Part shown: positions 18,237 through 27,193 of the stretch, one piece after another
Position numbering within the stretch: the first letter of the stretch is position 1
How the letters are laid out: each line of letters begins with the position of its first letter
Assembly (NCBI GenBank): GCA_013697245.1
Contig: JACCXH010000038.1
Location: forward strand, 1-64,000
DNA length: 64,000 nt
Direction of reading: 5' to 3'
From: Bacteroidota bacterium
GTDB lineage: Bacteria; Bacteroidota; Bacteroidia; B-17B0; Aurantibacillaceae
Program-made: the position numbers and the translations under genes
Notes under the pieces: generated by a model
Databases searched by the model: none
Seen by the model: only the letters and a program-made list of their open reading frames with translations
What the model was told of the DNA's origin: nothing

Positions 18237-18818
18237 ATGGTAAATTTTATAAAATCTAAAATTGAGGATTCGATCAAACTAAAAACCTCGTTATTATCTA
18301 ACACCGAGATCTTAAACTCTGTAAACAATATTGTTACTGATATTGTTAGCTCTTATAAAAATGATGGAAAGGTATTGTGGTGCGGCAATGGCGGCAGCGC
18401 TGCAGATGCACAACATTTAGCGGCCGAATTAAGCGGAAGGTTTTATTATGACCGCCCACCTTTATTTTCTGAAGCCTTACACGTTAATACCAGCTACATT
18501 ACAGCGGTAGCAAACGATTACAGCTATGATATCATTTACAGCCGTTTGGTTGAAGCCATGGGCAAAAAAGGAGATATTTTGATAGGCCTTAGCACCAGTG
18601 GAAATAGCGGGAACGTAATTAAAGCGCTTGAAAAGGCAAATGCCATGGGTATGATAACCATTGCTTTTACCGGCCAAACCGGCGGAAAGATAAACGGCCT
18701 GAGTAAATATTTAATCAATATTCCAAGTACCGATACGCCAAGGATACAGGAGTGCCACATGCTTTTGGGCCATACGATCTGTGAGTTGGTTGAAATGAAT
18801 CTTTTCCCGAAAAAATAA
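18237..18818 (+). CDS. gmhA: D-sedoheptulose-7-phosphate isomerase
   Basis: 193 residues. This SIS-domain isomerase makes D-glycero-D-manno-heptose 7-phosphate, the first step of nucleotide-heptose synthesis. Visible motifs are WCGNGGSAADAQHLAAEL, SGRFYYDRPPL, IGLSTSGNSGNV and the C-terminal QECHMLLGHTICELVE with a conserved His and Glu. First gene of a five-gene operon: the next gene starts 1 bp after its stop. Further heptose genes (hddC, gmhB) are in the same operon, which supports this call over other SIS sugar isomerases. Confidence 0.93.
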   Translation: MVNFIKSKIEDSIKLKTSLLSNTEILNSVNNIVTDIVSSYKNDGKVLWCGNGGSAADAQHLAAELSGRFYYDRPPLFSEALHVNTSYITAVANDYSYDIIYSRLVEAMGKKGDILIGLSTSGNSGNVIKALEKANAMGMITIAFTGQTGGKINGLSKYLINIPSTDTPRIQECHMLLGHTICELVEMNLFPKK

Positions 18819-18819
18819 A

Positions 18820-20808
18820 ATGCCTAAAATTAAAGTCTATATACTACTTTTATTTTTTACTACACTTGTTTTAAAGATAGACGCTCAAAATAGAAAACGT
18901 GACAGTCTTTCTCATCTTATTCGCACATCACACGATACCACAAAAGTTAAAATCTTAGTCAGCCTTTCAAGAATGCTTGAAGCAAATAATCCTGACAGCG
19001 CCTTAATAATTGGCGATAGTGCTTTAAAAATTGCTAAAAAAAATAACTTTCAAATAGGAATAGGAATGGCTTACAATAGTGTTGGTAGTTCTTTAACAAC
19101 AGCGGGCAAATACGATCTTGCCATTAATAATTTAATAAAGGGGTTGCAGGTTTTTGAAAAGTTAAAACTAAAAGGCGCTATTACTAATAACTATAACTCA
19201 TTGGCAAATGCATATATGGGCTTAAAAGACAATGTAAAAGCAAAAGATTATTTTTTAAAAGCTTACAACATTTCAAGCGAAGAGCCCAGAAACGAAAGTA
19301 TGATTGCAGTTACAAGCGTGGGTGTTGGAAATATGCTGCTGGAGGAATTAAAATTTAAAGAAGCCATTAAATATTATCAGCAAGCTGAAAAATATTTTAA
19401 AGAAAAAAATATTAAAAATTACGAAGCCATGGCAACCACTATGATCGGCGAGACCTTTTTACGCGATTCTAACTTTGTAGAAGCTGAAAAATATTTCTTA
19501 AAAGTAATTCCGATCTTTAGAGAAATTAACGATGAGTATGGATTAGCCACCGCCTTGCTAAATATTGGCAATGTTGAAATGGAAAAAAAAGATTATAACA
19601 AGGCTGGAATCTATCTACTTGAATCTTTGGAGCTTAATAAAAAAAGAAAAGCTAATGATAATATTCAAAGTGTTGCGCTCATACTAAGTCAATTAATGGA
19701 GAAAAAAAATAAACCGGTAGAAGCTTTGAATTATTATAAAATTTACATGCAGTATAAAGATTCTGTAATAAATATCGAACGAAACAGGTCGATTGCCGAA
19801 TCAGAATCAAAATACGAATCGGAAAAAAAAGAACAACAACTAAAAGTAAAAAATTTAGAATTAGAAAAATCTCAAATCCAATCTTCTCAAAGAGGGATGA
19901 TGGTTTACATATTTGCCGGCGCCTTATTGATATTTATTATTTTATTGTTTTTTGTATTTAAACAATTTAGCGAGAAGAAAAAAGCAAATGTTCTTTTAAC
20001 AAATAAAAATATTGAGATCGAAAAACAAAAATCTATCATAGAAGAAAAAAACAAGGATATTACCGATAGTATAAATTATTCAAAACACATTCAACAGGCA
20101 ATTATTCCGTCTACTATAAAAGTAAAATCAACATTGAACGAATCACTTATCGTATTTAAACCAAAAGATATTGTGAGCGGTGATTTTTATTTTGTTGAGA
20201 AAATAGACGACTCTATTTATGTGGCTGTGATAGATTGTACCGGACATGGTGTACCGGGAGCCTTATTAAGCGTTTTTGCCTATTCGAACATAAAAAATAT
20301 TATTTCATCCGGAACTTATCGCAGCAATCCTGCAGGTATTTTAACGGAACTATGCAAACAATTTAAATCTAATTTACAATCGCATACTATTAAAATAAAC
20401 GATGGTGTAGATATGTCTATTTGCATCTTAAATACAGAAACAAAAAAAATATATTATTCCGGCGCAAAAAACAACATGCTGCAGGTTAACGATGCGGGCT
20501 TAAAAGAATACCTTGCCGATCGCTGGGGAGTGAGCGGCGCCAATGAGGAGAAACAAACCGTATTTACCAACTACGAAATTGAAGCCAAAGAAGGTGAAAA
20601 ATATTTTTTATTTACCGACGGATTTGCCGACCAGTTTGGCGGACCGAAAGGAAAAAAATTCAAATTAAAACAATTGGAAGAACTATTATTAAGAACACAT
20701 AATATGCCTTTTGAGCAACAAAGTTTTACGCTGAGTCAAACATTTGTTGACTGGAAAGGAAATTTAGAACAGATAGATGATGTTACAATAATAGGTTTTG
20801 GAATATAA
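18820..20808 (+). CDS. TPR / transmembrane / SpoIIE-type serine phosphatase
   Basis: 662 residues. A signal peptide (to KIDAQ) is followed by tetratricopeptide repeats at about 60-330 (NSVGSSLTTAGKYDLAINNLIKGL and similar), a transmembrane segment at about 362-382, and a coiled-coil linker with the DSINYSKHIQQAIIP signalling helix. The PP2C-like SpoIIE domain spans about 440-660 with all metal-site motifs: VSGDFY, DCTGHGVPGALLS, DGVDMSICIL, FTDGFADQFGG, IDDVTIIGF. The layout suggests a periplasmic TPR sensor controlling a cytoplasmic Ser/Thr phosphatase. It lies inside the heptose operon (1 bp after gmhA; its TAA overlaps the hddC ATG), which is unusual. Targets are unknown. Confidence 0.88.
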   Translation: MPKIKVYILLLFFTTLVLKIDAQNRKRDSLSHLIRTSHDTTKVKILVSLSRMLEANNPDSALIIGDSALKIAKKNNFQIGIGMAYNSVGSSLTTAGKYDLAINNLIKGLQVFEKLKLKGAITNNYNSLANAYMGLKDNVKAKDYFLKAYNISSEEPRNESMIAVTSVGVGNMLLEELKFKEAIKYYQQAEKYFKEKNIKNYEAMATTMIGETFLRDSNFVEAEKYFLKVIPIFREINDEYGLATALLNIGNVEMEKKDYNKAGIYLLESLELNKKRKANDNIQSVALILSQLMEKKNKPVEALNYYKIYMQYKDSVINIERNRSIAESESKYESEKKEQQLKVKNLELEKSQIQSSQRGMMVYIFAGALLIFIILLFFVFKQFSEKKKANVLLTNKNIEIEKQKSIIEEKNKDITDSINYSKHIQQAIIPSTIKVKSTLNESLIVFKPKDIVSGDFYFVEKIDDSIYVAVIDCTGHGVPGALLSVFAYSNIKNIISSGTYRSNPAGILTELCKQFKSNLQSHTIKINDGVDMSICILNTETKKIYYSGAKNNMLQVNDAGLKEYLADRWGVSGANEEKQTVFTNYEIEAKEGEKYFLFTDGFADQFGGPKGKKFKLKQLEELLLRTHNMPFEQQSFTLSQTFVDWKGNLEQIDDVTIIGFGI

Positions 20809-21521
20809 TGATAACAACAGCCGTCATATTAGCCGGAGGCTTTGGAACGCGTTTACAGGCGGTGGTAACAGACCTGCCAAAACCCATGGCCCCTGTTAAT
20901 GGACAACCTTTTTTAAATTACCAGTTAAATTATTTAAAACATTATGGCATAAAAAAAGTTATTCTATCGGTTGGTTATTTATCTGAAAAAATTAAAAACT
21001 ATTACGGTTCCGTTTTTAACGGAATTGAAATTGAATATATTGTAGAAGAAAAACCTTTAGGCACCGGTGGTGGCATTCGTTTGGCATTAGAAAAATGCAA
21101 AGATGATCTTGCATTTGTGTTAAACGGCGATTCTTTTTTTGATCTTGATTTGGAAAAATTTTACGCATTGCACAACAAACAAAACGGAGAGGTGTCTTTG
21201 GCGCTCCGCAAAGTAGTAGATGCAGGACGTTACGGTACCATCGAAAAAAATGAACAGAACAAAATAATTTCTTTTAAAGAGAAATCAGGAAATATTAAAG
21301 AGGGTATGATAAACGGAGGCGTTTATATTATTGATAAAAACATATATTTAAACTCAACTCCTACCAACGCAAATTTTTCAATTGAAAAAGATTTTTTTGA
21401 AAAACAATTAAATGCCCTTAATATTTATGGATTTGAATTTGACGGTTATTTTATAGATATTGGTATACCCGAAGATTACAACAAAGCGCAAAATGACTTT
21501 AAAGGATCTAAATATAAATAA
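20808..21521 (+). CDS. hddC: D-glycero-D-manno-heptose 1-phosphate guanylyltransferase
   Basis: 237 residues. The sugar-nucleotidyltransferase signature is at the N-terminus (ILAGGFGTRLQAVVTDLPKP), followed by VNGQPFLNYQLNYL, EEKPLGTGGGIRLAL, FVLNGDSFFD (the metal-binding Asp) and a C-terminal IDIGIPEDY. This pattern fits HddC, which makes GDP-D-glycero-alpha-D-manno-heptose; a general mannose/glucose-1-phosphate nucleotidyltransferase is the alternative. The heptose context with gmhA and gmhB decides it. Start ATG overlaps the upstream TAA, and its end overlaps gmhB by 29 bp. Confidence 0.8.
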   Translation: MITTAVILAGGFGTRLQAVVTDLPKPMAPVNGQPFLNYQLNYLKHYGIKKVILSVGYLSEKIKNYYGSVFNGIEIEYIVEEKPLGTGGGIRLALEKCKDDLAFVLNGDSFFDLDLEKFYALHNKQNGEVSLALRKVVDAGRYGTIEKNEQNKIISFKEKSGNIKEGMINGGVYIIDKNIYLNSTPTNANFSIEKDFFEKQLNALNIYGFEFDGYFIDIGIPEDYNKAQNDFKGSKYK

Positions 21522-22035
21522 AAACTGGACCTTGTTCCTTGACAGGGATGGCGTTATCAATAAAAAATTAGATAACGACTATGTAAAACATTGGGTAGAA
21601 TTTGAATTTATTGATGGAGTGTTTGACGCATTAAAAAAACTAGATGCGATATTTGGAAGAATTGTAGTAGTAACCAACCAACAAGGCATTGGCAAACATT
21701 TATACCGGGTTGAAGATCTTGAACTCATTCACCAGAACATGATCTACGAAATAAATTATTTAGGTGGTAGAATTGATAAAGTATATTTTTCTCCTTATTT
21801 AGATTCGGAGAATCATCCAACGCGCAAACCCAATACCGGTATGGCCTTACAGGCACAAAAAGATTTTCCTGAAATTAATTTTGCTAAAAGCATTATTGTT
21901 GGCGATAGTTTAAGCGATATGGAATTTGGAAGAAGAGCGGGTATGCCAACTGTTTTTATTTCAACGGAAAAAAAGAAAGATGACAGAATTGATCTCCAAT
22001 TCTCTTCATTGATTGAGTTTGCACATAATTTATAA
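21493..22035 (+). CDS. gmhB: D-glycero-D-manno-heptose 1,7-bisphosphate 7-phosphatase
   Basis: 180 residues from the ATG at 21493 (MTLKDLNINKNW); an in-frame ATG at 21460 lies deeper inside hddC and gives a non-homologous tail, so I prefer the later one. HAD-superfamily phosphatase: motif I FLDRDGVINK, motif II VVTNQQGIG, motif III lysine in TRKPNTGM, motif IV GDSLSDMEFGRRAG. The zinc-binding cysteine loop of E. coli GmhB (CxH...CxC) is missing; the segment reads YFSPYLDSENHPTRKP. That suggests a variant without structural zinc, still consistent with GmhB in this operon. Confidence 0.82.
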   Translation: MTLKDLNINKNWTLFLDRDGVINKKLDNDYVKHWVEFEFIDGVFDALKKLDAIFGRIVVVTNQQGIGKHLYRVEDLELIHQNMIYEINYLGGRIDKVYFSPYLDSENHPTRKPNTGMALQAQKDFPEINFAKSIIVGDSLSDMEFGRRAGMPTVFISTEKKKDDRIDLQFSSLIEFAHNL

Positions 22036-22041
22036 TTAACC

Positions 22042-22785
22042 TTGAAGATCTCCATCATAACCATCACTTATAATTCTGCCGCAACTATTGAGCAGACGAT
22101 CAATTCGGTATTGGATCAAACTTATCACGACATTGAATACATTATTGTAGATGGTGGATCAACCGATGCCACTTTACAAATTATTGAAAAATATAAGAAC
22201 AGGATCTCAAAATTTGTTTCCGGAAAAGATAATGGTCTATACGATGCTTTGAATAAAGGCATTGATCTTGCTTCCGGTAACGTAGTAGGTATTTTACATT
22301 CAGATGATTTTTATATTGATAAATCCGTTATTGAAAAATATGCTCACACTTTTATAAAAAATCATTCCGATGCTGTTTATAGCGATCTGTTTTACGTAGA
22401 TAAAGAAAACACCAATAAAATTATCCGTAAATGGAAGACCGGGAATCACAAACCAAATTCATTTCTTCACGGTTGGATGCCCCCCCACCCTACTTTTTTT
22501 GTAAAGCGGGAGATCTATCAAAAATATGGCAAGTTTAATTTAGAGTTTAAACACTCTGCAGATTATGAATTAATGCTGCGTTTCATTCACAAACATAAGA
22601 TCCGTGTCAATTACCTTCACGAATTTACTATAAAAATGAGGGTTGGCGGACAAAGTAACGTTTCTGTTCAAAACAGAGTAAATGCTAATATTGAAGATAG
22701 AAAAGCCTGGAAGATCAATGGTTTAACACCACACTTCTATACTTCTTACTTAAAGCCCCTTCGTAAAATACTGCAATTCCTTTAA
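22042..22785 (+). CDS. GT2-family glycosyltransferase
   Basis: 247 residues from a TTG start 6 bp after the gmhB stop (MKISIITITYNSAATIEQTI). The GT-A fold motifs are IIVDGGSTDAT, the metal DxD-like LHSDDFY, and the acceptor-side HGWMPPHPTFFVKREIY. It resembles colanic-acid/LPS-type family 2 transferases that add one sugar to a lipid-linked acceptor at the inner membrane. As last gene of the heptose operon it may transfer the heptose made by its neighbours, but that is inference. Confidence 0.85.
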   Translation: MKISIITITYNSAATIEQTINSVLDQTYHDIEYIIVDGGSTDATLQIIEKYKNRISKFVSGKDNGLYDALNKGIDLASGNVVGILHSDDFYIDKSVIEKYAHTFIKNHSDAVYSDLFYVDKENTNKIIRKWKTGNHKPNSFLHGWMPPHPTFFVKREIYQKYGKFNLEFKHSADYELMLRFIHKHKIRVNYLHEFTIKMRVGGQSNVSVQNRVNANIEDRKAWKINGLTPHFYTSYLKPLRKILQFL

Positions 22786-22806
22786 AATTTACTAAAAAAA
22801 AGTCCG

Positions 22807-22837
22807 TTTGATTTATAGATTAAATTTTATATATTAG
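22807..22837 (+). promoter_or_regulatory. Candidate promoter of the metzincin-like gene
   Basis: TTTG (22807-22810), a 19-bp spacer and TATATTAG (22830-22837), one mismatch to TAnnTTTG. The start codon is 23 bp further on. Confidence 0.5.
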
Positions 22838-22859
22838 TATAATCTTAAAATTTAATTAA

Positions 22860-25532
22860 ATGAAAAAAGTATACCCTGTAGTTGCAGTATTGATTATTTT
22901 ATTGTCGAATAATTTTTACAGTCAGTGTTCTATTTACCCGGTTTCAACGCAATCAAAAGTAAACAATAGTTCTTTGATCATTGAAGGAAAGGTAATTTCT
23001 CAAACTTCTTTCTGGAATGCGGAAAGAAATTATATTTTTACTTCTAACCTTATTAGTGTTAACCAGGTTTTAAAAGGCGCTGTTTATACTTCCAACATCG
23101 AGATCGTTACAGAGGGTGGACAAATTGACCTTGACAGACAAGTTGTTGACCCATCCTTACAATTAAATATTAACGACGAAGGGATCTTTATATTAAATTC
23201 TTTCAATCAACAACCTGCTCAATATGGCAATCCTGTATTCCAGGCCTATTCTGATCAACAGGGCTTTATTAAATTTGATCTTAATGAGAACACAGCAATT
23301 GTTCCATTTAAAAAATACAACGACATTGATAATGTTTACACCGAATTTGAAACATTATTGGGAATTGATCTTCCTGATTTTATAAATGCCAACGCTAACA
23401 AATTTACTTCTTCAAGTTCTGTAGCATCTATTGGTTCTATTTCTCCAACTACTATTACCGCGGGTACATTTAGTGTATTAACAATTACCGGTTCAGGTTT
23501 TGGTGCAACACAAGGAGCATCGATCGTAGAATTTTTAAATGCCGATGATGGCGGTGCCACTTATATTCAGCCGCATTCCTCACAATATATTTCGTGGAAC
23601 AACACACAGATCCAAGTAATGGTACCAACCAAAAGCAGTACTGTTGGCACTGCCGGAACAGGCCCAATAAGAGTTACCGTTGGCACTTCAACTGTAAGTG
23701 GTCAAACACTAACAGTAACTTATGGCGAGTTGAATGCGTTATTTACGAATACCATTACTACACAATCTATTTTTAATACACGTCACGTTGACCTAAACAC
23801 AATGGGTGGCATTAACTGGCAAATGTTTACCAGCTTTAATGCAAATGGCCCTGCTAAAACCGCTTTTTTAAATGCCTTTCAAACCTGGCGTTGTAACACC
23901 AATATTAATTGGTTATTAGGTACCACCGTTGCAACAAATACAATTGCCGCAGATGGTGTAAATGTTATTCGTTTTGATATTGGCGCTGAATTACCGGCTG
24001 GTGTGCTTGGCCGTTGTACCAGTTATTTTGGTGCCTGTAGCCAGGGACCAAATGTATATTTTTATGTTTCAGAACTGGATATTTGTTTTGATGACCCTGC
24101 AACCAGCGCTATTGTCTGGAATTTTGGACCCGCTGCACCACCTGCCGGCCAGTATGATTTTGAATCTGTGGCAGTTCATGAATTGGGCCATGGCCATCAA
24201 CTTTCGCACGTGATCAATAACGCGGATGTCATGCATTTTTCAATTGCCAGCGCTGTTATGAAGCGTACATTAATTGCGGCAGATATTAATGCCGGTAATG
24301 ATGTTATGAGCCGCGATGTTTCGCCTGGAGTTTGTGGAAAAAACCCGCTTGTAGCAATAACGCCAAGTCTTTGCGCTGTTGGATCTCCAACGACTGCATT
24401 TACTTTAGCAACGCCCGTTTGTGTAGGACAAAATGTAGCTTTAACAAGCAGTTCAACCGGCGGACCAACAAATTTTAGCTGGACGGCAACAGGCGGAAGC
24501 ACATCTACTTCTACCTTACAAAATACAACAACCAGTTATGCAGCGCCCGGAATTTATTCTGTAACATTAATGACAACCAACGGTATTGGCTCTTCCACAT
24601 TAACAAAAACAATTTCAATAATTGCTATTCCGGCTATTGTTGTTTCATCCGCAAGTATTTGTTCGGGTAATACAGGCACATTAACTGCAAGCGGCGCTGC
24701 ATCTTATACCTGGAACCCCGGTGGTTTAGCCGGACCAACACAAACTTTTAACCTGGTTAATACGCAAGTATTTACTGTGCTTGGAAGTAACGGAACATGT
24801 ACCAATAGTTCTAACGGTACATTAAGTGTAACCGCCACGCCAACTGTAACTGGAATATCTAACTCAACCATTTGTGCAGGAAACTCTGTTAATATGAATG
24901 CAAACGGCGCGGGTACTTATACATGGAATCCGGGAGCATTAAGCGGGCCATCGCAAACATATAGCCCTGCTGCTACAAGTTTTTATACTGTAACAGGCGC
25001 TAACAGTAATTGCCTTAATACAAAAACCTTTACAGTAACTGTTACATCAAACCCAACGGTTTCGGCAGTTGCGGTGTTTTCATTAATTTGTACCGGGCAA
25101 ACAAACACTTTAACTGCCGGCGGTGCTACTAATTATACTATTAATCCGGGCGCTATTGTTGCAAGTAGTGCTACGGTTAGTCCTACAACAAATACAACCT
25201 ATACGATTACAGGCGAAACCAACAATTGCACGAATACATCTATGATAACTGTTTCAGTTTCGCTTTGCACCGGCCTAGCTAAAACATCTGCGGTATCAGA
25301 TCTTAAAGTGTATCCAAATCCAACACAGGGGCAGGTAACTTTAAATTTTGGAGAAACATTCAGCGGACAGATCCTGGTATATAATTCATTAGGTCAGTTA
25401 TTGATCACGCAAAAAATGAACGCTGTTGATAAATCAGAGCTTGATCTTTCTATTTATCCAAAAGGTGTATACTTAATAAAAGTGGCTCCAATTACAGGAA
25501 AAGGAAATTACATTAGAGTTGTAAGGGATTAA
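22860..25532 (+). CDS. T9SS-exported metzincin-like protease with IPT/TIG domain
   Basis: 890 residues. Signal peptide to about residue 22; N-terminal domain 25-170; IPT/TIG domain about 180-275 (ISPTTITAGTFSVLTITGSGFG). The catalytic domain, about 290-490, carries the zinc site HELGHGHQLSH (His440, Glu441, His444, His450), the HExxHxxxxxH form of metzincins, followed by ADVMHF as a likely Met-turn, as in matrixins. Then a PKD-like domain and three Cys-containing Ig-like repeats (about 580-800, YTWNPG.L.GP pattern). The last 75 residues are the type A sorting domain, starting at LKVYPNPTQG and ending YPKGVYLIKV. The product should be a secreted or surface zinc protease; its substrate is unknown. 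It stands alone between a promoter and a terminator. Confidence 0.87.
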   Translation: MKKVYPVVAVLIILLSNNFYSQCSIYPVSTQSKVNNSSLIIEGKVISQTSFWNAERNYIFTSNLISVNQVLKGAVYTSNIEIVTEGGQIDLDRQVVDPSLQLNINDEGIFILNSFNQQPAQYGNPVFQAYSDQQGFIKFDLNENTAIVPFKKYNDIDNVYTEFETLLGIDLPDFINANANKFTSSSSVASIGSISPTTITAGTFSVLTITGSGFGATQGASIVEFLNADDGGATYIQPHSSQYISWNNTQIQVMVPTKSSTVGTAGTGPIRVTVGTSTVSGQTLTVTYGELNALFTNTITTQSIFNTRHVDLNTMGGINWQMFTSFNANGPAKTAFLNAFQTWRCNTNINWLLGTTVATNTIAADGVNVIRFDIGAELPAGVLGRCTSYFGACSQGPNVYFYVSELDICFDDPATSAIVWNFGPAAPPAGQYDFESVAVHELGHGHQLSHVINNADVMHFSIASAVMKRTLIAADINAGNDVMSRDVSPGVCGKNPLVAITPSLCAVGSPTTAFTLATPVCVGQNVALTSSSTGGPTNFSWTATGGSTSTSTLQNTTTSYAAPGIYSVTLMTTNGIGSSTLTKTISIIAIPAIVVSSASICSGNTGTLTASGAASYTWNPGGLAGPTQTFNLVNTQVFTVLGSNGTCTNSSNGTLSVTATPTVTGISNSTICAGNSVNMNANGAGTYTWNPGALSGPSQTYSPAATSFYTVTGANSNCLNTKTFTVTVTSNPTVSAVAVFSLICTGQTNTLTAGGATNYTINPGAIVASSATVSPTTNTTYTITGETNNCTNTSMITVSVSLCTGLAKTSAVSDLKVYPNPTQGQVTLNFGETFSGQILVYNSLGQLLITQKMNAVDKSELDLSIYPKGVYLIKVAPITGKGNYIRVVRD

Positions 25533-25551
25533 GGTCCTTAAAATAAAAACA

Positions 25552-25584
25552 AAAAAGAGCGATATATTCTATCGCTCTTTTTTT
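25552..25584. terminator. Bidirectional intrinsic terminator
   Basis: AAAAAAGAGCGATA and TATCGCTCTTTTTT form a perfect 14 bp stem with a 5-nt loop, with T-runs on both strands. It lies between the convergent metzincin and GNAT genes. Confidence 0.92.
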
Positions 25585-25587
25585 ATG

Positions 25588-26097
25588 CTATTGCATGATC
25601 ATATCGTACCTGTCAAGGCCTTTTCCATAGGCGTCTTTACTGATCTTGGTGACAGAGAAGCCCTGCTTTTCGAAAAAACTAAAGGTATGTTGGGAGGTAT
25701 CTAAGGAAATAATATAGCCGGGATAATTATATTTTATTTCATCCACACGGTATTTTAAAAAATGTTTACCTATCCCTTTTTTATGAAAGCTTCTTTCGAT
25801 CATGCCCCAGGTCATGTTAGCCCTTTTTTCGTCTGTAATATAAAAACCTCCACAGGCAACTACATTTGAGTTGTGTTCTACCACATAAAAATTCTCATCT
25901 AAATTATTATTATAAGCTAGTTGTTCATTGTCCTTCGCGTCCAACCAGTTCTCTAATAATTTTAATTCTGAAGGCGCAAAATATAAAGGTTCGTTCGATT
26001 TAAATACGCGAATGCAGGCACTTCTATCAGTAGGCTTATATTCCCTTATGGTTATTACACCATTGGCAAGAACTAATATTTTTACGCGTGAGTTCAA
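25588..26097 (-). CDS. GNAT-family N-acetyltransferase
   Basis: 169 residues. The acetyl-CoA binding strand-turn-helix is seen as GMIERSFHKKGIGKHFLKYRV (R/Q-x-x-G-x-G/A form: HKKGIGKH), preceded by the VVACGGFYI strand and followed by the ISLDTSQHTFSFFEKQGF motif typical of motif B. The N-terminus IREYKPTDRSACIRVFKSN is the usual first helix of the fold. The substrate is not identifiable. It lies 8 bp downstream of the HEASH protein gene. Confidence 0.85.
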   Translation of the reverse strand: MNSRVKILVLANGVITIREYKPTDRSACIRVFKSNEPLYFAPSELKLLENWLDAKDNEQLAYNNNLDENFYVVEHNSNVVACGGFYITDEKRANMTWGMIERSFHKKGIGKHFLKYRVDEIKYNYPGYIISLDTSQHTFSFFEKQGFSVTKISKDAYGKGLDRYDMIMQ

Positions 26098-26105
26098 ATT
26101 CTTAT

Positions 26106-27116
26106 TTATCCTTTTTCTAATTGATATTCTACCAGTTTTTTTACTGCGGCATTAAAGGTCAATTTTCCTTCAATATAATCATTCCAATATAATTTACAAC
26201 CATCCACACTTACTTTAAAGTCTGGAAATTTTTCTTCGAATTTCATTTGCACATAATATGGCTCAAAGGTTTTCCACTTTACTTTGTATTGTTTTATCAT
26301 TTCATAACCGGTGGTATAAAAAATAATATTGTGCCATAAATTGGTACTTTTCTTAACTTCTTTTCCATTTAAGGCAATTTGAATTTGTTCGGCCAATTTA
26401 TCCACCAAAAAATGTGAAGCTTCATGAAAAATAACTTCTGCAGCAAGATCGCCCTGGTTAGCTTTGCTATAAGAAGAAAATATAATATGACAATAGGAGT
26501 TCTTATAACTGTAGGCCCCGGTCCAGGTTGCATAACAGCTAAGGTCTACTTTGATCTTAGTATCCGGTAATTTTGTTTGGTAAATTTTTTCTAATGCCGG
26601 AATAAACGAAATTTCCATTTCTTTGATCTGTTGCTTATAAGTATTTAGCCATGCTTTGTTTGTAGAATCAATAGCAAACCAATACAACTTTGTAAAATAG
26701 GGTTCGAACAATTTAAGTGTGTTCATGGTTTCCAATTGCCACTTTAACTTCCATTTTATTTTTGGAAGATTTGCTTCACTTAACAGGTCAGAAAATTCTG
26801 TCATAGTGCTGTCAAATAAAAGGTCTTTGCTTAGTAAAGAATCTTTATAATATCGGATAATGTTATTTAATTCGCTTATCTCTTTTTGATCAAGGGTACC
26901 GAACTTATCTTTAAAGGAATAATAAGCAAGCGAATCATTTGGCTTCTTGCCAAACTTACATCCAATTGCTTTATTATATAAGAACAAATGGGCATTCAAA
27001 TATTTATTACTTTGGAAGGTGAAATACTTACTTTCAAATAATTCTGCTTTCTTTCCAAAAGCACTTATACTTGTAAAAAGTATAAGCATGGCTATGGCTG
27101 TGAAATATATTTTCAT
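26106..27116 (-). CDS. Exported HExxH protein, putative metallopeptidase
   Basis: 336 residues with a signal peptide (about 1-21, ending ISAFG). I do not recognise the family. A zinc-like motif FHEASHFLVDKL is present with His231, Glu232 and His235, and a Glu or His-bearing helix further on (GYEMIKQY) could supply a third ligand as in gluzincins. The N-terminal two thirds are helical and rich in Lys and Trp. A region CYATWTGAYSYKNSYCHIIFSS precedes the motif, as the edge strand does in M1/M48-type folds. A peptidase role is plausible but unproven. Confidence 0.6.
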   Translation of the reverse strand: MKIYFTAIAMLILFTSISAFGKKAELFESKYFTFQSNKYLNAHLFLYNKAIGCKFGKKPNDSLAYYSFKDKFGTLDQKEISELNNIIRYYKDSLLSKDLLFDSTMTEFSDLLSEANLPKIKWKLKWQLETMNTLKLFEPYFTKLYWFAIDSTNKAWLNTYKQQIKEMEISFIPALEKIYQTKLPDTKIKVDLSCYATWTGAYSYKNSYCHIIFSSYSKANQGDLAAEVIFHEASHFLVDKLAEQIQIALNGKEVKKSTNLWHNIIFYTTGYEMIKQYKVKWKTFEPYYVQMKFEEKFPDFKVSVDGCKLYWNDYIEGKLTFNAAVKKLVEYQLEKG

Positions 27117-27154
27117 GATGTAGTTTTTTTAATAAAATTTGAACGTTATAAAAA

Positions 27155-27182
27155 ACCCCTTTCGCAATTAAACGAAAGGGGT
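27155..27182 (-). terminator. Intrinsic terminator of the RND efflux operon
   Basis: ACCCCTTTCG and CGAAAGGGGT pair over 10 bp around an 8-nt loop; on the minus strand the stem is followed by T6. It lies 12 bp after the RND permease stop codon. Confidence 0.88.
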
Positions 27183-27193
27183 GGTAAATTTAG

